A DNA stretch of 64,000 nucleotides from Anadara kagoshimensis (Eukaryota > Mollusca > Bivalvia > Arcoida > Arcidae): assembly GCA_021292105.1 (NCBI GenBank), contig CM037870.1, positions 45,960,576 through 46,024,575 on the forward strand, in the 5' to 3' direction. The position numbers and the translations under genes were made by a program. Positions 25,601 to 38,400 of the stretch are shown here, piece by piece. The notes under the pieces are model-generated. The model ran no database searches. It saw only the letters and a program-made list of their open reading frames with translations, and was not told where the DNA came from. The stretch's first letter is position 1. Every line of letters begins with the position of its first letter.

Positions 25601-28600
25601 GTTTTCCAGCTTCACAAACACATTTTCCATTTTCAGGGTTACACGTAGAACCACCACAATCACAGTCTTCCTGACAGTTCAATCCAAATTTACCTCTGGG
25701 ACAAGCTAAAGAAAAATTTTATTTTATGCAAATGGCCTAGATTTAAACATTTTAAAAACAGAAAAAATAATACATGTAAGACTTTCTATAGACAAAATGA
25801 TAAAAAATATTAAACAAGGCTCATATCATTGATTTTTCAACAATCTGAAGGGCTTAGTCAGTAGAGCAATTATTTGCTGTGAGAGTCTGTGTTTTGTCAT
25901 GCTAGCGATATGCCTGTCATGTAGTGTGAGTGTCATGAGTTTTGAGTCCTGGTCTTGTTATGCAGATTGAGTGTCCTGCGTGTCATGCAGTTCAAGGGTC
26001 ATTCATTTGTGTCATGGTCTTGTCATGCAGTTTAAGTGTCACGAGTTCGTGTTTTGTCTTGTCATGCAGTTTAGGTGTCATGAGTTTATACATTTTAAAA
26101 CAAATTATAACAGTTCTTGAGCATTAAGTCAATGATTTGAGCCTTGTGTAAATCAGGGTACTAAAAATTTACTTTTAGTAGACAGTAAAAAAAATAAATA
26201 AATGAAAAACAAACAAAAGATGAAATAAAAATATACTGACTACATTAAAGACACTGACTAGTTTAGACTAAACCTTATAGAAAATCTAAAATTAGGGAAC
26301 TTCTAAATACATGTACATACGTATACTGTTTTACATATTTAAAAAAAAAATTATAAAAAAGGTTCAAGCCCACTGGTCTATAAAAACAAAGTTTTACAAC
26401 TTTCATATATCAAAATTATTACAACAAGCCCTGCTTAATTGATAGATAAGTACAACATACGTTGATCACAGTTTTCTCCCATTGTTCCAGCACGACAGTT
26501 AGGATTGCAGGCCCCAGTTTCAGAGTTACATTTCATCCCTTCTCCACAATTACATGTCTGTTCACATTGGCTACCATAGTATCCTTCGGGACAACCTTCG
26601 CTACATGTGTCACCATGGAAACCAGATTTACAAACACAGACACCATTCTGAAATTTAAAAAAAAACAGAATTTAAACATACACTTTCTTAGTCATGAATG
26701 TGGTCTACAACTGTGAATTGTTTGTCACACTACCTGGATTAAATGAGCACCAAATGTATCAGGAAACACAGTGGACAAACAGGGTCTAACTCCTATGATT
26801 TACATATTGTGTCAATCAGCCACCGGTCAAATCCAGTCACAAATATAACAGTATAATGAATAACCCAAAGCCTGTTTTTCAACAGATACCTGTGAGGAAT
26901 TTTAAAATTCTGCAACCAAACAAATTAGTGTGTCATTGATCAAGACATTTAAAGTAATTTCTTACTGCTTAAGTCCACCAAACTGTCAAATGTAATGGAA
27001 AATATGCTGGGAGTTAACCTCACAATTGACCAACAACCATTCTATTGAGAAGTACTAAACTCTCAACAGCTTCATGCAGTTGAAACTGGGATCAGCACCA
27101 AATTGTTGAGCCTATATGCTCGGGATACATATACATTTTTTATGCATGCATAAAACTATTTTTGTAACCAATAGAATGGTTGGTTTTGCACATCTATAAG
27201 ATGGCATCATATGATTCATTGGTGAACAATGTAAGCCATGCACATGAACAAAACATACCATTTACTTTAATACACAAGTTATAACTGAAAAGGGATGTCA
27301 TTTAAGGTGTCCTTCAAATGAACCCCAACATAGCCCTTTGAGTCCCAACCATGTGTATAATCAAAACACAAATAGCCCATGGCATATCTTCTCCACCCAA
27401 ATTGTTCCTCTGAAGTTTCATAAAGATCTGTTAACAGCTTTTGATAAAAGTGTCAAACGAAATGGTAACTGTAAGAAATGGAGTAAACACTATATGCCTC
27501 TTATAGGTAAACAACTTTGACCTGTCCGTTTGACCTTTAATTTAAATAATTATTATGGGCGATTGCATTTATATATAGGAATCATATGGGTTTGTTTTGT
27601 ATACATAATGAGAACACTAATCACTTATCTTGTGTAAACTTTATTAAGTGCGAATCTTACTATAACCTATGTATTGTGAATCCTACTACTACCTATGTAT
27701 TGGATGGATTCTTCTATATGAATATTCCTAATGAAAGGTCAAACGGACAGGTCAATGTTGTTTGCCTATATATTTGGTGTACATAATAAAAACTCTAACT
27801 TACCCTTGCATTACATTCTATTGTGTTCTGTCTATTACAGGTACAATCATCTATACAATTGGATCCCCAGGTAAAAGGCGGACAGGGCTTGTCACATGAC
27901 TCGCCAAACTTTCCGTAATCACACTGACAATAACCAAAATGTCTGTGACAGGAACCTCCTGGACAAGTCCGAGGACAAGGCTTATTACAGGATTGTCCAT
28001 AAAATCCAGGTGGGCATCCATCTTCACAAAATTCTCCTGTAACACTTGGTGGACATATGCATTTTCCTGTCACATGATCACATGACCCGCCATTCTGACA
28101 ACGACATATACTATTACATGATTCACCATAGAAACCCTTTAAAAAAGTAAACAAAAAACTTTAAAAAATTAAAATTGATAAATTGATTTATGAGAAAGAA
28201 AAGCCTATAAACCTTGATAATAACTAAATATCACAAAACAAATTATGTATACAAATAAATTCATTTTTAATTATTTTAATAAATGAGGGTTCATTGGTTA
28301 CAGGGTAGTGTTTAAAACCAATTTGTTTTACTTACCGTAGGACATGTTTGATTACATATGACTCCTTGCCAGCCTGGTCCACATATACAGCCATTTTTCT
28401 GTTCATTACATCTGCCACCATTTCTACAGTTTTCACAGGATAACAAACAATCATCCCCAAATGTACCTGGTATACACTCTACAAGTCAGAAAATAAAAAA
28501 AAGACATTTATCATATATTATATTATGGTTATAACTTTGATTTTCTTTTTTCTCTCACCCCAAGTCATTAATTAATTTTATAACAATTAATATATGTTCT

Positions 28601-31600
28601 TAGGTTTCCCTAGCTTCAATATACCTTCTTTAAAGTTATAAATGTTGATTGAATAATAAAAAAACAAAATAGAAAAAAATTGTGACCCCCTAAGGGCCTG
28701 CTGAAGTGATACCATGATACCAATAGCTTTCTTTTGTTTAAAAAACAAATAATGAAAGTGTAGTTTTATCTGTGGTGTACTAATTTTTACTTATTTCTCT
28801 AGATTGAAAATTCTCTGCTAAAATTTGTACCAATAATAATAATACACCAAATTACATAGTGAACATTGATATTGTCTGAAGACAAAAACATCAACCATAC
28901 ACTGCATAGTCCGTTTTGTGATTTTTTATCATAAAATAACGTTTAATAAATGTGAATATTACACACAACGAAAATATCAGAAATTAGAAAACTGGGAACA
29001 GTAAATATATGTAATGTGAAAGTTTTGTTAAATCACTGCTTAGTACTTTTTTAGTTTTGATCATATAGTCAGGTTAAAAAATCCATGATTATTACACACT
29101 GGGAAAAATATATGAAATGTTGAAGTTATGGTGATTCACTACATGGTATTTTCCTTATTTTTGATCATATAGTCAGTTTAAAAATTCCATGAATATAACA
29201 CACTGAAAAAAATATCAGAAACTGGAAAACTATGAACAATAAATATTTGAAATGTTGACACTGCATGGTAATTTTCCTTATTGTTGATCATATAGTCAGT
29301 TTAAAAAATACATGAATATTACAAACAGGGAAAAATATCAGAAATTAGAAAACTGGGAACAATAAATATATGTAATGTTGGAGTTATGATGAATCTTACC
29401 TCCTGTTATTTTATCCCTGACAGCTTGAAATGATAAAATAAAATCATAAATATATTTTATGGTCTTAATACTTGCACACCTTACACAGGAAAATATCATA
29501 ATTATGATAAAGTTTTCCCTGTGTACAATATATATAAACATGGTAAAATGTAACATTCTTCTTAAATGATGTTAAAGCCCAAGGCACAATAACGTTTTAC
29601 ATGTTTTGTTTCTATACATTTGAACTGTCCTTCTTGGGCTTTGAATGATATAAGGTTTTGTCTGCACATAATTTAAGAAGAAAACTACAAGATACCAGTA
29701 ATCTAAAACCAAAAGCTAAATAAGCAATAGATGGACTACATAAAGGTTTTTTGAAGACACACATCAAGTATCTATCTATGTTCAAAATCTGGACTATTTT
29801 GGCATTTTATAATTCCAAATAATTAACCAGTATTAATTGGGGTGCAAATTCAAAAGTGCCCCCACCCATCCCTATAATGAACTCTAAATTGAAAAGCCCC
29901 AATCATGTGCACTATCATGATACCAATAGCCAATGGCATATCTACTCTACCCAAAGATTGTTCTTATGAAGTTTCATAAAAGATCTGTTAAATAGTGTTT
30001 AGCAGAAGTGGCGGCAATATATTGGTGAATGAAATGCAGTAAACACTATATGCCCCCTGCTTTGTTTGGTGATGTATTACTTTAATAAGCATTAAATAAG
30101 AAAAGACTTACATGTAAAAAAAATTTCATAGATTTATATCTTTTGTAACATTTCAATGACTTTTTTCAAACCATCTCTGGACAATTGTATTTCAGATTCA
30201 ATTTTTGTGCCACCCATTGCTTATTTAACTTTAAGTTTCATAGACAGAAACAATAATATCAACACTACCAATATCATATCATTACCATATCCTATAATCT
30301 GTGGGTCCAAAAGTTCAAAATAATCATCTGTTACCGGTATAACAGGTTTAGGGCTTGTCTCAAAATGTATCTTTGGTAAATCACCCCTAATTGGCCCAAT
30401 GTCTGGTGGGGTTGTAGTTTTTGGCCGTTCAATAACTAAAATGAATCAAAACAATAATAACAAACAAACAAAAAAGAAATTAAAACATAAAATAAACACA
30501 AAGAAGACAATAAAGGTAACTAAAATTTTTAAATGATATTAAAAAATATTTTACAATGCCAAAATGCAAAAAAAGAGATGAATAATTTTAAACAGAAATA
30601 AGAAAAGTGAAAAATAATTTTACAACAAAAGGAAAAAGATAAAAAAACTAATTGCTTTTTTCACTATTCAGTATGCAAATATAACATAAGAATTGTTGAT
30701 TATTACAAATATGATATCAGTATGTTAAAACAAAATGATAATAACAATCACTGCCTCCTCAAATTTGAAGGAAAATTAGCAAAACAGATATCCTTTGCAC
30801 TTGATACTGAAAACAATTAAGTGGCATGAACCAGGAATGGTGGGGGTTGGGACTGGAGAAAACTTTTAACCTTTTGCAAATAAACTAACAAACATTTCCC
30901 ATTTGGAATTGTCCCGGCTCGGAATTTAGCCAAGGTGGTGAAATGGGTTGATATCCATTAAATGGTGCTTTACACCACCTGGCCACTGAGGTAAAACCAA
31001 TGTGTTGCCAATTTTTGTGAAACATCTTTTTTCCCATTTTCATATCAAATGGAATAATTTTTCCACACTAACATTATAAAGTGTAACCTGGTAAGCGGGT
31101 AAAACTCAATCTGTACAAAGTATACAAACAAAAAAGACGGTAGCCACCATTTTGCCCAACATGACACAGTTTGGCATACACTTTTCAAATTAGCATGTTC
31201 AAAGTTTACCAACTAGTTGCCAAATGGGAACAAAGTTTGGCATGGCCTTATGCAAACAAGAGTGTTAAACTGTTTCCATGAAGATGCCAAGAGGGAACAC
31301 AAACTGGCATGTCCTTATGCATTCGTTTTCCATGAATTTTCCAAATGTGAACAGTATGTCCTTATGCATTCAGGGGTGTTGAACTGTGTACATTCAAGGT
31401 CAAAACGGACCTTGAATGTACATTCATTCGCAAATAACCTTGGCATGATCTTCTATCAGACTGCAGACGATATCCTACTTTACACAAACACTCAAAGGAA
31501 CCTTCTGTATTGATACATTTATGATCACATCCACCATTATCTGATAAACACTCATTTATTGAAAATAGATAATTAAATCCTTCTATAACACATACAACTA

Positions 31601-34600
31601 TTGATTTAAAATTTTACTGCCCTTTAAAAGAAGGTGGTTCTTATATAGAGGTGGCTCTTAAGGTAGGTTTTACTGTATGCTTAAACTACAACATGTACAG
31701 ACAAAGTACAACATGAATAGATAAAAAGCATAAAATTTTAAATAAAACAGAAGTTATTATAATGACAACAGAGCAGAGTATTTTTGTTTTAAAATTCTTG
31801 ATGTATTGTTTAGAGGTACTTTTTGAATTTTGATTTCCTAGTTTAGAAGTACTGCAAATTTAGTTTTATATATGGTGTACTGATTTCACTTAATCGACAG
31901 CGAAATTTCCCCACTTAATTTGTACTATGCTTAAAATGATATATATTCTTGATCTTAGTCAGACCAATAAATACAGAACTATTACACCCATGAAAAGTTC
32001 CGAACTGTGGATATACAGTACACATGGATATACATACCATCACATCTACAACCATCCCTGTTAAGTAAGAAACCGTTCCTACATCCACATACATAACCTC
32101 CAGGGTTGTTGGTACAAAGCTGCATACAACATGACTCCCCAGGCAGCTCACACTCATTAGCATCTTATATAATAAAAAACATTTATAACTCATATAATTT
32201 AGATTTCAGTAAACACAGGCAAATGTTGTTCATGTGAATTTAATGTGAATGTAGTCTATACTAAAATTCAGGTGAATCGTTATTATATGTGAAATTCATG
32301 TAAAAAATTTTGTGAAAAGGTCACATGAAATTTATGTGAAATGAAATTTATGCTAAATTAATGTGAAAAGTGATTCAAATGAAATTTGTCAGTTCATTGC
32401 TTAAACAAGAAGAGCGACAACCACTGTTTGCAGCCAATGCATCCAAAAACATCTCACAATACACAGATACAAGTCAATGACAGACATAACTGATTCCACT
32501 GAATAACAAATCTCATAAAATTGAAATTTCAGAATATTTATTAATTAAAACAGCACATTTGTTGCAACCATTTTTGAATATATCCAAAACCCTTAAATGA
32601 TGGGAATTTGATACCTATAATTGTCTCAATATGTGTTTGTTCTGTATCGGATCTTTTCATTATATCCATTGCATACCTTCAACATTGGGGATTTGGTTAT
32701 ATGTGTTTGTTTCAAGCTTTTTTTTCTCTCTTTTTTTATTTTTTTTTTTTAGTTTTGACATTATTTTTTGTTATGTTTCAGGTTTCTGTTAGTTAGTTGA
32801 ATGTTTATCAGCCGAAAATTAGATTCTATTTACCTGCACAAGATTTTCATCTGCTTGTAATGTATAACCTTTTCTACAGCTACAGATAGGTCCCCCAGCA
32901 GCATGTTTACACTTGTGAGCACAACCTCCGTTACCGATTAGGCAGCTAGCAACAGGCTGTAATTCAACCCCTGCAAATACAAATACAATTACTCAACTAA
33001 ATATACAAAACATAAAGCAGCTAGCAACAGGCTGTAATTCAACTTCTGCAAAGATAAAGACAAATATTTCATTGAAAAATCAAAACAAATGCTGAATGTT
33101 ATTATATCAAAGGGTATTCTATATAAATGCATTTGTTACATGTAACATAAATCCAGATATTTCTGTGAACATGCTTATTACACTTTGCCCATCTTATAAA
33201 CAACAGGTACTGTAACTTTATGAACCTTGCATGACAATTTAGAAACCATTGCTTTTTGCTCCTGGTATTAGGAAAACCAGGAGATTATTGACCTTTTGAT
33301 ATTTTTTAAACTCTATGAGATCTTATTAACAAAGCATGCTGCAAGTTTATACAATAAGTGATGTATTGTATAATATGCCTGCTTATAGTAAGAATATTAC
33401 TTGTTAACTTATTTTACCTGCTGAATATGGCAGCTGTGGTGCCTTCCTCACCTCTATATAATGTAAGCATTGTAAAGAAACACAAATACAAGCTGTTAAA
33501 ATTTTTTTTTTAAATATGTCGCAATCTTTGAGTTGTAAACAGGAGCAAAAAACATAAACCTTCTATTCTAATACCATTTAAAAACATGAGTGAAAAACTA
33601 AATCTTCTATTACAATCCCAGCTAGTTGTGAATATGAGTGAAAAAAAAAACTACAACCTTCTATTTCAATACATGTGTCAAAAAAACTAAACTTTCTATA
33701 TGTATAATATTATCTGAGTTGTGAACATAATTGAAGAAACTTAAACCTTCTATTACAATCCTAGATGTGAACTAAAACCTTCTACATTTATACTACTTGG
33801 ACTCTATAAACCAACAACTAAATTATGGGTATTGTGCCAAAAAAGGAGTAAAAGTCTCTAAAATGGTAGCATTCACATGGGTATCATGTGATGTGACAAA
33901 AATTACATGTAATATATTTGTATTCAATATGGGATTGTAAATTAATCTTTTTTATTATTCTGTATATTTGGGTCTCAACATTTTTTATATTATTCATTAG
34001 AATTAAAACCTAACAAGTTGTACATGAAGAAGTTAGGCTCTCCTAACTCAGAAATATTACAAATTATACAGCTTTTTGGGAGGTTACATTGTCAAACAAC
34101 CACAGGGCAAGGGTATATTAATATTTGACAGAAATTCATACTTCAATTTTGTATTTTTAGTGACTTGCATACTTTGTCACCATGTTTGTATGCTGTAACT
34201 AGCCTTCTCTGAGGTGTGAGTTACTTCCCTTTTATGTCTAAACACTGTGTGTGTATATATATATACCCCGAGAGATTTATGAACTGAACTCAATGTACCC
34301 TGAAAAGTGAACCAATTGCTGAGCGAGAAATTTCTTTGAAGGGTGACAAAAATAATTATTACTGTACATTTAAAAGTGTAGAATTTTTTAATGAAATTAG
34401 TTGTCATGTAGTGGAACGTGTCTGTGATGTAAGATACTAGATGACACTTAATATTTACTAGGAGAAGTAGTGGTCAATTAAAATTAAAGAAAACATAGCA
34501 GAAAAAAAATCACTATAAATTAGATTTTTAATAATTATACACTTGGAAATTCTAAGTCAAATTAGAGGTCTAATGTTGTTTCTAGTTATTAAGCATACAA

Positions 34601-35419
34601 GTGCTAAAAATTTTATTGGGGTGAATTAAATGCCAAAGATTTACTGAAAATGACATTATTCAAAACAGCACAACATATAGCCCATGGTTTCCACATATTG
34701 CTGGTACAGAGCTGCATACAACATGACTTCACATTTTAGAGTCATTGTGGATTCTTCATTAAAAATCCCTGACAGTTTTTTTTACATTTCCCTGACAGAA
34801 TTCCATTTTTCCTGATATTCCAATTATGCATTTTAAAACAAGAATGCTGCTACACATAGCAAGATGTGTCATTTACATTGTTTAGCCATGAAACTGTTAG
34901 TAAAGATGGCAATGATGGGAAAATACAAAGGCACATAAAATATTTAAGTAGTATCATGTGAGGAGAAAACAAAAACTAAGGCTCTAGTCTATAAAACATG
35001 TCCTGTTCTGTTCAGTAATGTGGGAGGAGTAGGCCAAATAAGAAAACAAGATGATTAAAATTTCAAAGGGACACAACTCTTGAAAAAGAAAAATATAAAT
35101 TCTCAAATTTCAACATTTCCCTGAGTTTGAAAAAAAAAAATAAAAAAACACATGAGAACCATGTGATACTAGATATTGTGATATACAATAAAACACTTTA
35201 ATTATTTATATTCTATACTTAATTATGCACTGATAGAGGTGACATGATAAAAATGATCTACAGCATGCAATAATATTAGTTTGGATTTGTCCAATATTCA
35301 AAGTAGTTGTCAAATTTTGTCACATTTGATTCATCAATGCATTTAAGATTTCATAAACTAATCATAATAAAGTCTACATTTACACATTTTCAATATACAC
35401 ACATATATTCATGTCATAT

Positions 35420-35456
<37 letters not shown>

Positions 35457-38400
35457 TGCATTTTGTCTTCATTGTTGAGTTGTAATCAATTATCAATACA
35501 AACATTAAAAATCTGGATTTCTTTCTGTCATTTAAACTCGTAATTTGAGTTTTAGTCTTCTTTATCTATTTAATATTGAACATAAACTAGGTCACAGTGA
35601 TCCTTATTAATGATAGATATCATAGTCATTCAATATGGAATTTGAATTCACATTTTGCCAAAAAGGCAAATTAATACGAAATCTATGTTTTCATTCCTGG
35701 TAGCCAAAAACGCCATTGGATACTAATTTCTGAGAAATACTCTTTCAAAAATAAGCTGTTTTAGAAAATTTGTCAAATTTTTTTTAAAAAGCAATAAATT
35801 TTCACAAATTTTGGAATACTTCGCTACTTTAATATTTTAAATTTGTGAAACCCTAGCTAAAGGTTCATAAATAATGAAGAAACACAATATGACATTGTTT
35901 ACATAAACATGATATCATGGGATTCACCAATATATCACATGATCAACACCCCTTAAAGTTTGTGTGGGGTGTTTAGAGAAATGCTTATGCCAATTCTCAA
36001 AAAACAATCATTTTTACAAGAAACATGAACTGATAGGATTCCCTATCCAATTGAAATAATAGATCCTTGCATATGTTAGGGGGTATCACATGGCACAGCG
36101 GTGAACCCCATTATGTGAAGTATCTACCTACCATAATTACAAAGTGCTGCTTCCAGAAAGAATTAATCAAAGACAAACAAGTAAGAATAGACATAATCAG
36201 ATCACACTTTATCATTATAAATACTGTAAATGTAGTTATTTTTCATGGGTAAAAATCATATTATTGTCGTTTGGCAAGGGTTTTTTTTTGCGCATTCATG
36301 ATATAAATAGCTTATTATATTTACAATATGACTACCGGGTATATCTCTCTTCGATGAAACATACAGAAGCAATTGTATTGCAATTCCTGTTGAAAGACAA
36401 TTGAGGTCATGACCCTTGATGCATATGAACATGATGAATACAAAACTTTTTATCAATTATTACTACTCAATCCGTTACTCACCCCCAACTTGACTTCTTA
36501 ATCATTACCGACCAAAGCAACTGGGATTGAAACAAATTCAACTTTTAATAATAGAATGTATAAACTGAGTAAAAAAAGAAAATTATTTTAAAATTCCAGA
36601 ATTGAAATTTGAAACACATTGAAAAACATGTTTTGCCCATTCTTGAGGTGTGAAACATGACTTTCTACCACGCAAAAATAACCATGTTTACAGTATGCAG
36701 AATTAAATAAAATCAAGCAAAGTTAAAATTTATGAGTCTGTTGCTCAAATATAAAAAATGAATATTAGTATATGATATGTTATTATACACTTTGTAGAAT
36801 AAGAAGAAAATTCAGTGCAATTCACAATGTTGTTGACCAGTGTAGTAGGAAAAAGATATTATTTAAGCATAATTGTTATTATTTTTGTTTGATTCATTAA
36901 GAATCAGGGGAGATCACCTATTTGAGAATCAGCCTAGATCATCTGTAAATGTACAGTAAAATAACAAATGACGCAAACACTGCCAATGATAGGGCATATG
37001 CCCTTCTCTTTTGCGCAGTGTGATGAGGTCAGTTAAAACTGCCAAGTAGGTCTGGAGATCAAACCATTCAGGGTGATAAGTATGTCATAAGATACCTGAG
37101 TCTGTATCACATGTATCTATATCACTGAATATTATATAGTTGCAGTTTGCTTCAGTCTTCAGCTGGCTGACCAATTTGACAGATTTATCTGCTTTTGATC
37201 GATTTGTACCATGAAAACTAATAAACGGACAGTTTTCTTTCATTAAAAGTACTAAAAATTTAGACTTTTTGTATGGAAATTTTACCAAAATCAAACACTT
37301 AACGATAAAACAGTACCTAAATAGCAACCTTGTGCACTAAAAATGTACTGATCTGGACAAATAATTGATTGGTCAGCCTGCTTCAGCTGTCTAGTAAAGT
37401 AGGTTTACTTTCTGAAAAGGCAATCAAACCCATGTTTGCAATGACCCCAAAAAAAATCTGTCATTCTGTGTATGACCACATCCCTAAAACTATGCATTAT
37501 GTTAAAATACCTCAGTACATGTTCTTTATGGAACATAAAATTGCAAAAAGTCTTTTATACAACATAGTTTAAAATCAGATATTGAAGAAGTATTTAGTTT
37601 TGGTGAAAAGTGAAATCAGTTTGAAGGTGATGTTAGCTGTGATTATTTTAGATGTAGATATATATATCATGCAAATATAACAAATAACATAACTTACTGT
37701 AACATGACCGACGATCTACCCCTAACTGGTACCCTGTGTCACAGGAACATCTAAACGCCCCTCGTGTATTTATACATTTCTGTGTACAACCACCATTGTT
37801 GATCATACATTCATCTTCATCTATAGAGACAAAACAAGAAATCCATGAAAACAGATGTCTCGCCTCACAGATTACTAATTACATACTATACCAGTATTAA
37901 TTTTACAGCACTAGAATACAATTCCTCATCAGTAGTGCAAGGACCAAAATTGTAAAATCAAAATATTTTTCAAGGAGTTGAAAAAGTACCAAAAGAACTA
38001 AAATATATTGATATATCTATAATATATAATAAAGCCATTCTAATAAAATTCTATGTTTGAAGTCACTTAATTTTTTTAAAGGCAGAAGGGTATGAGGCAA
38101 ACAAACAAATTTTAATGAAAAAACAAAATCATATTTTTTGTTCATATGCATATTATATTTTCATTAAATAAATAATAAACATTGTGTTTTAAATGTTTAA
38201 TTCAAATTTAACTCATTGCAAGAGTGTGATTTATTGAAATTTCCTTCTGAATTTTATGAAGTACATCATTTGATCTTTTCATGTGAATACCTACTTCAGA
38301 CTTCAATCAAACCAGAGTGTACGCAATATTTTAAAGTTGGAAAATGAAACGGATATGAAAAATGACCGGATTTCACGATCGAATACGGATTTTCGCAGTT

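Larger units (their letters stand above)
33454..37095. other. Large intron between E8 and E9
   Basis: Holds degenerate CTTCTATT words (33550-33780), the E11 fragment at 34698, TIR elements G, C and E, and a GA microsatellite. No further EGF-like exon was seen on the minus strand. Confidence 0.5.

Noticed and set aside
31217-31513. 98-codon plus-strand open frame
   Set aside because: It overlaps E12 on the opposite strand and has no recognisable domain; the left part contains internally repeated words (GTGTTGAACTGT, GTTTACCAA).
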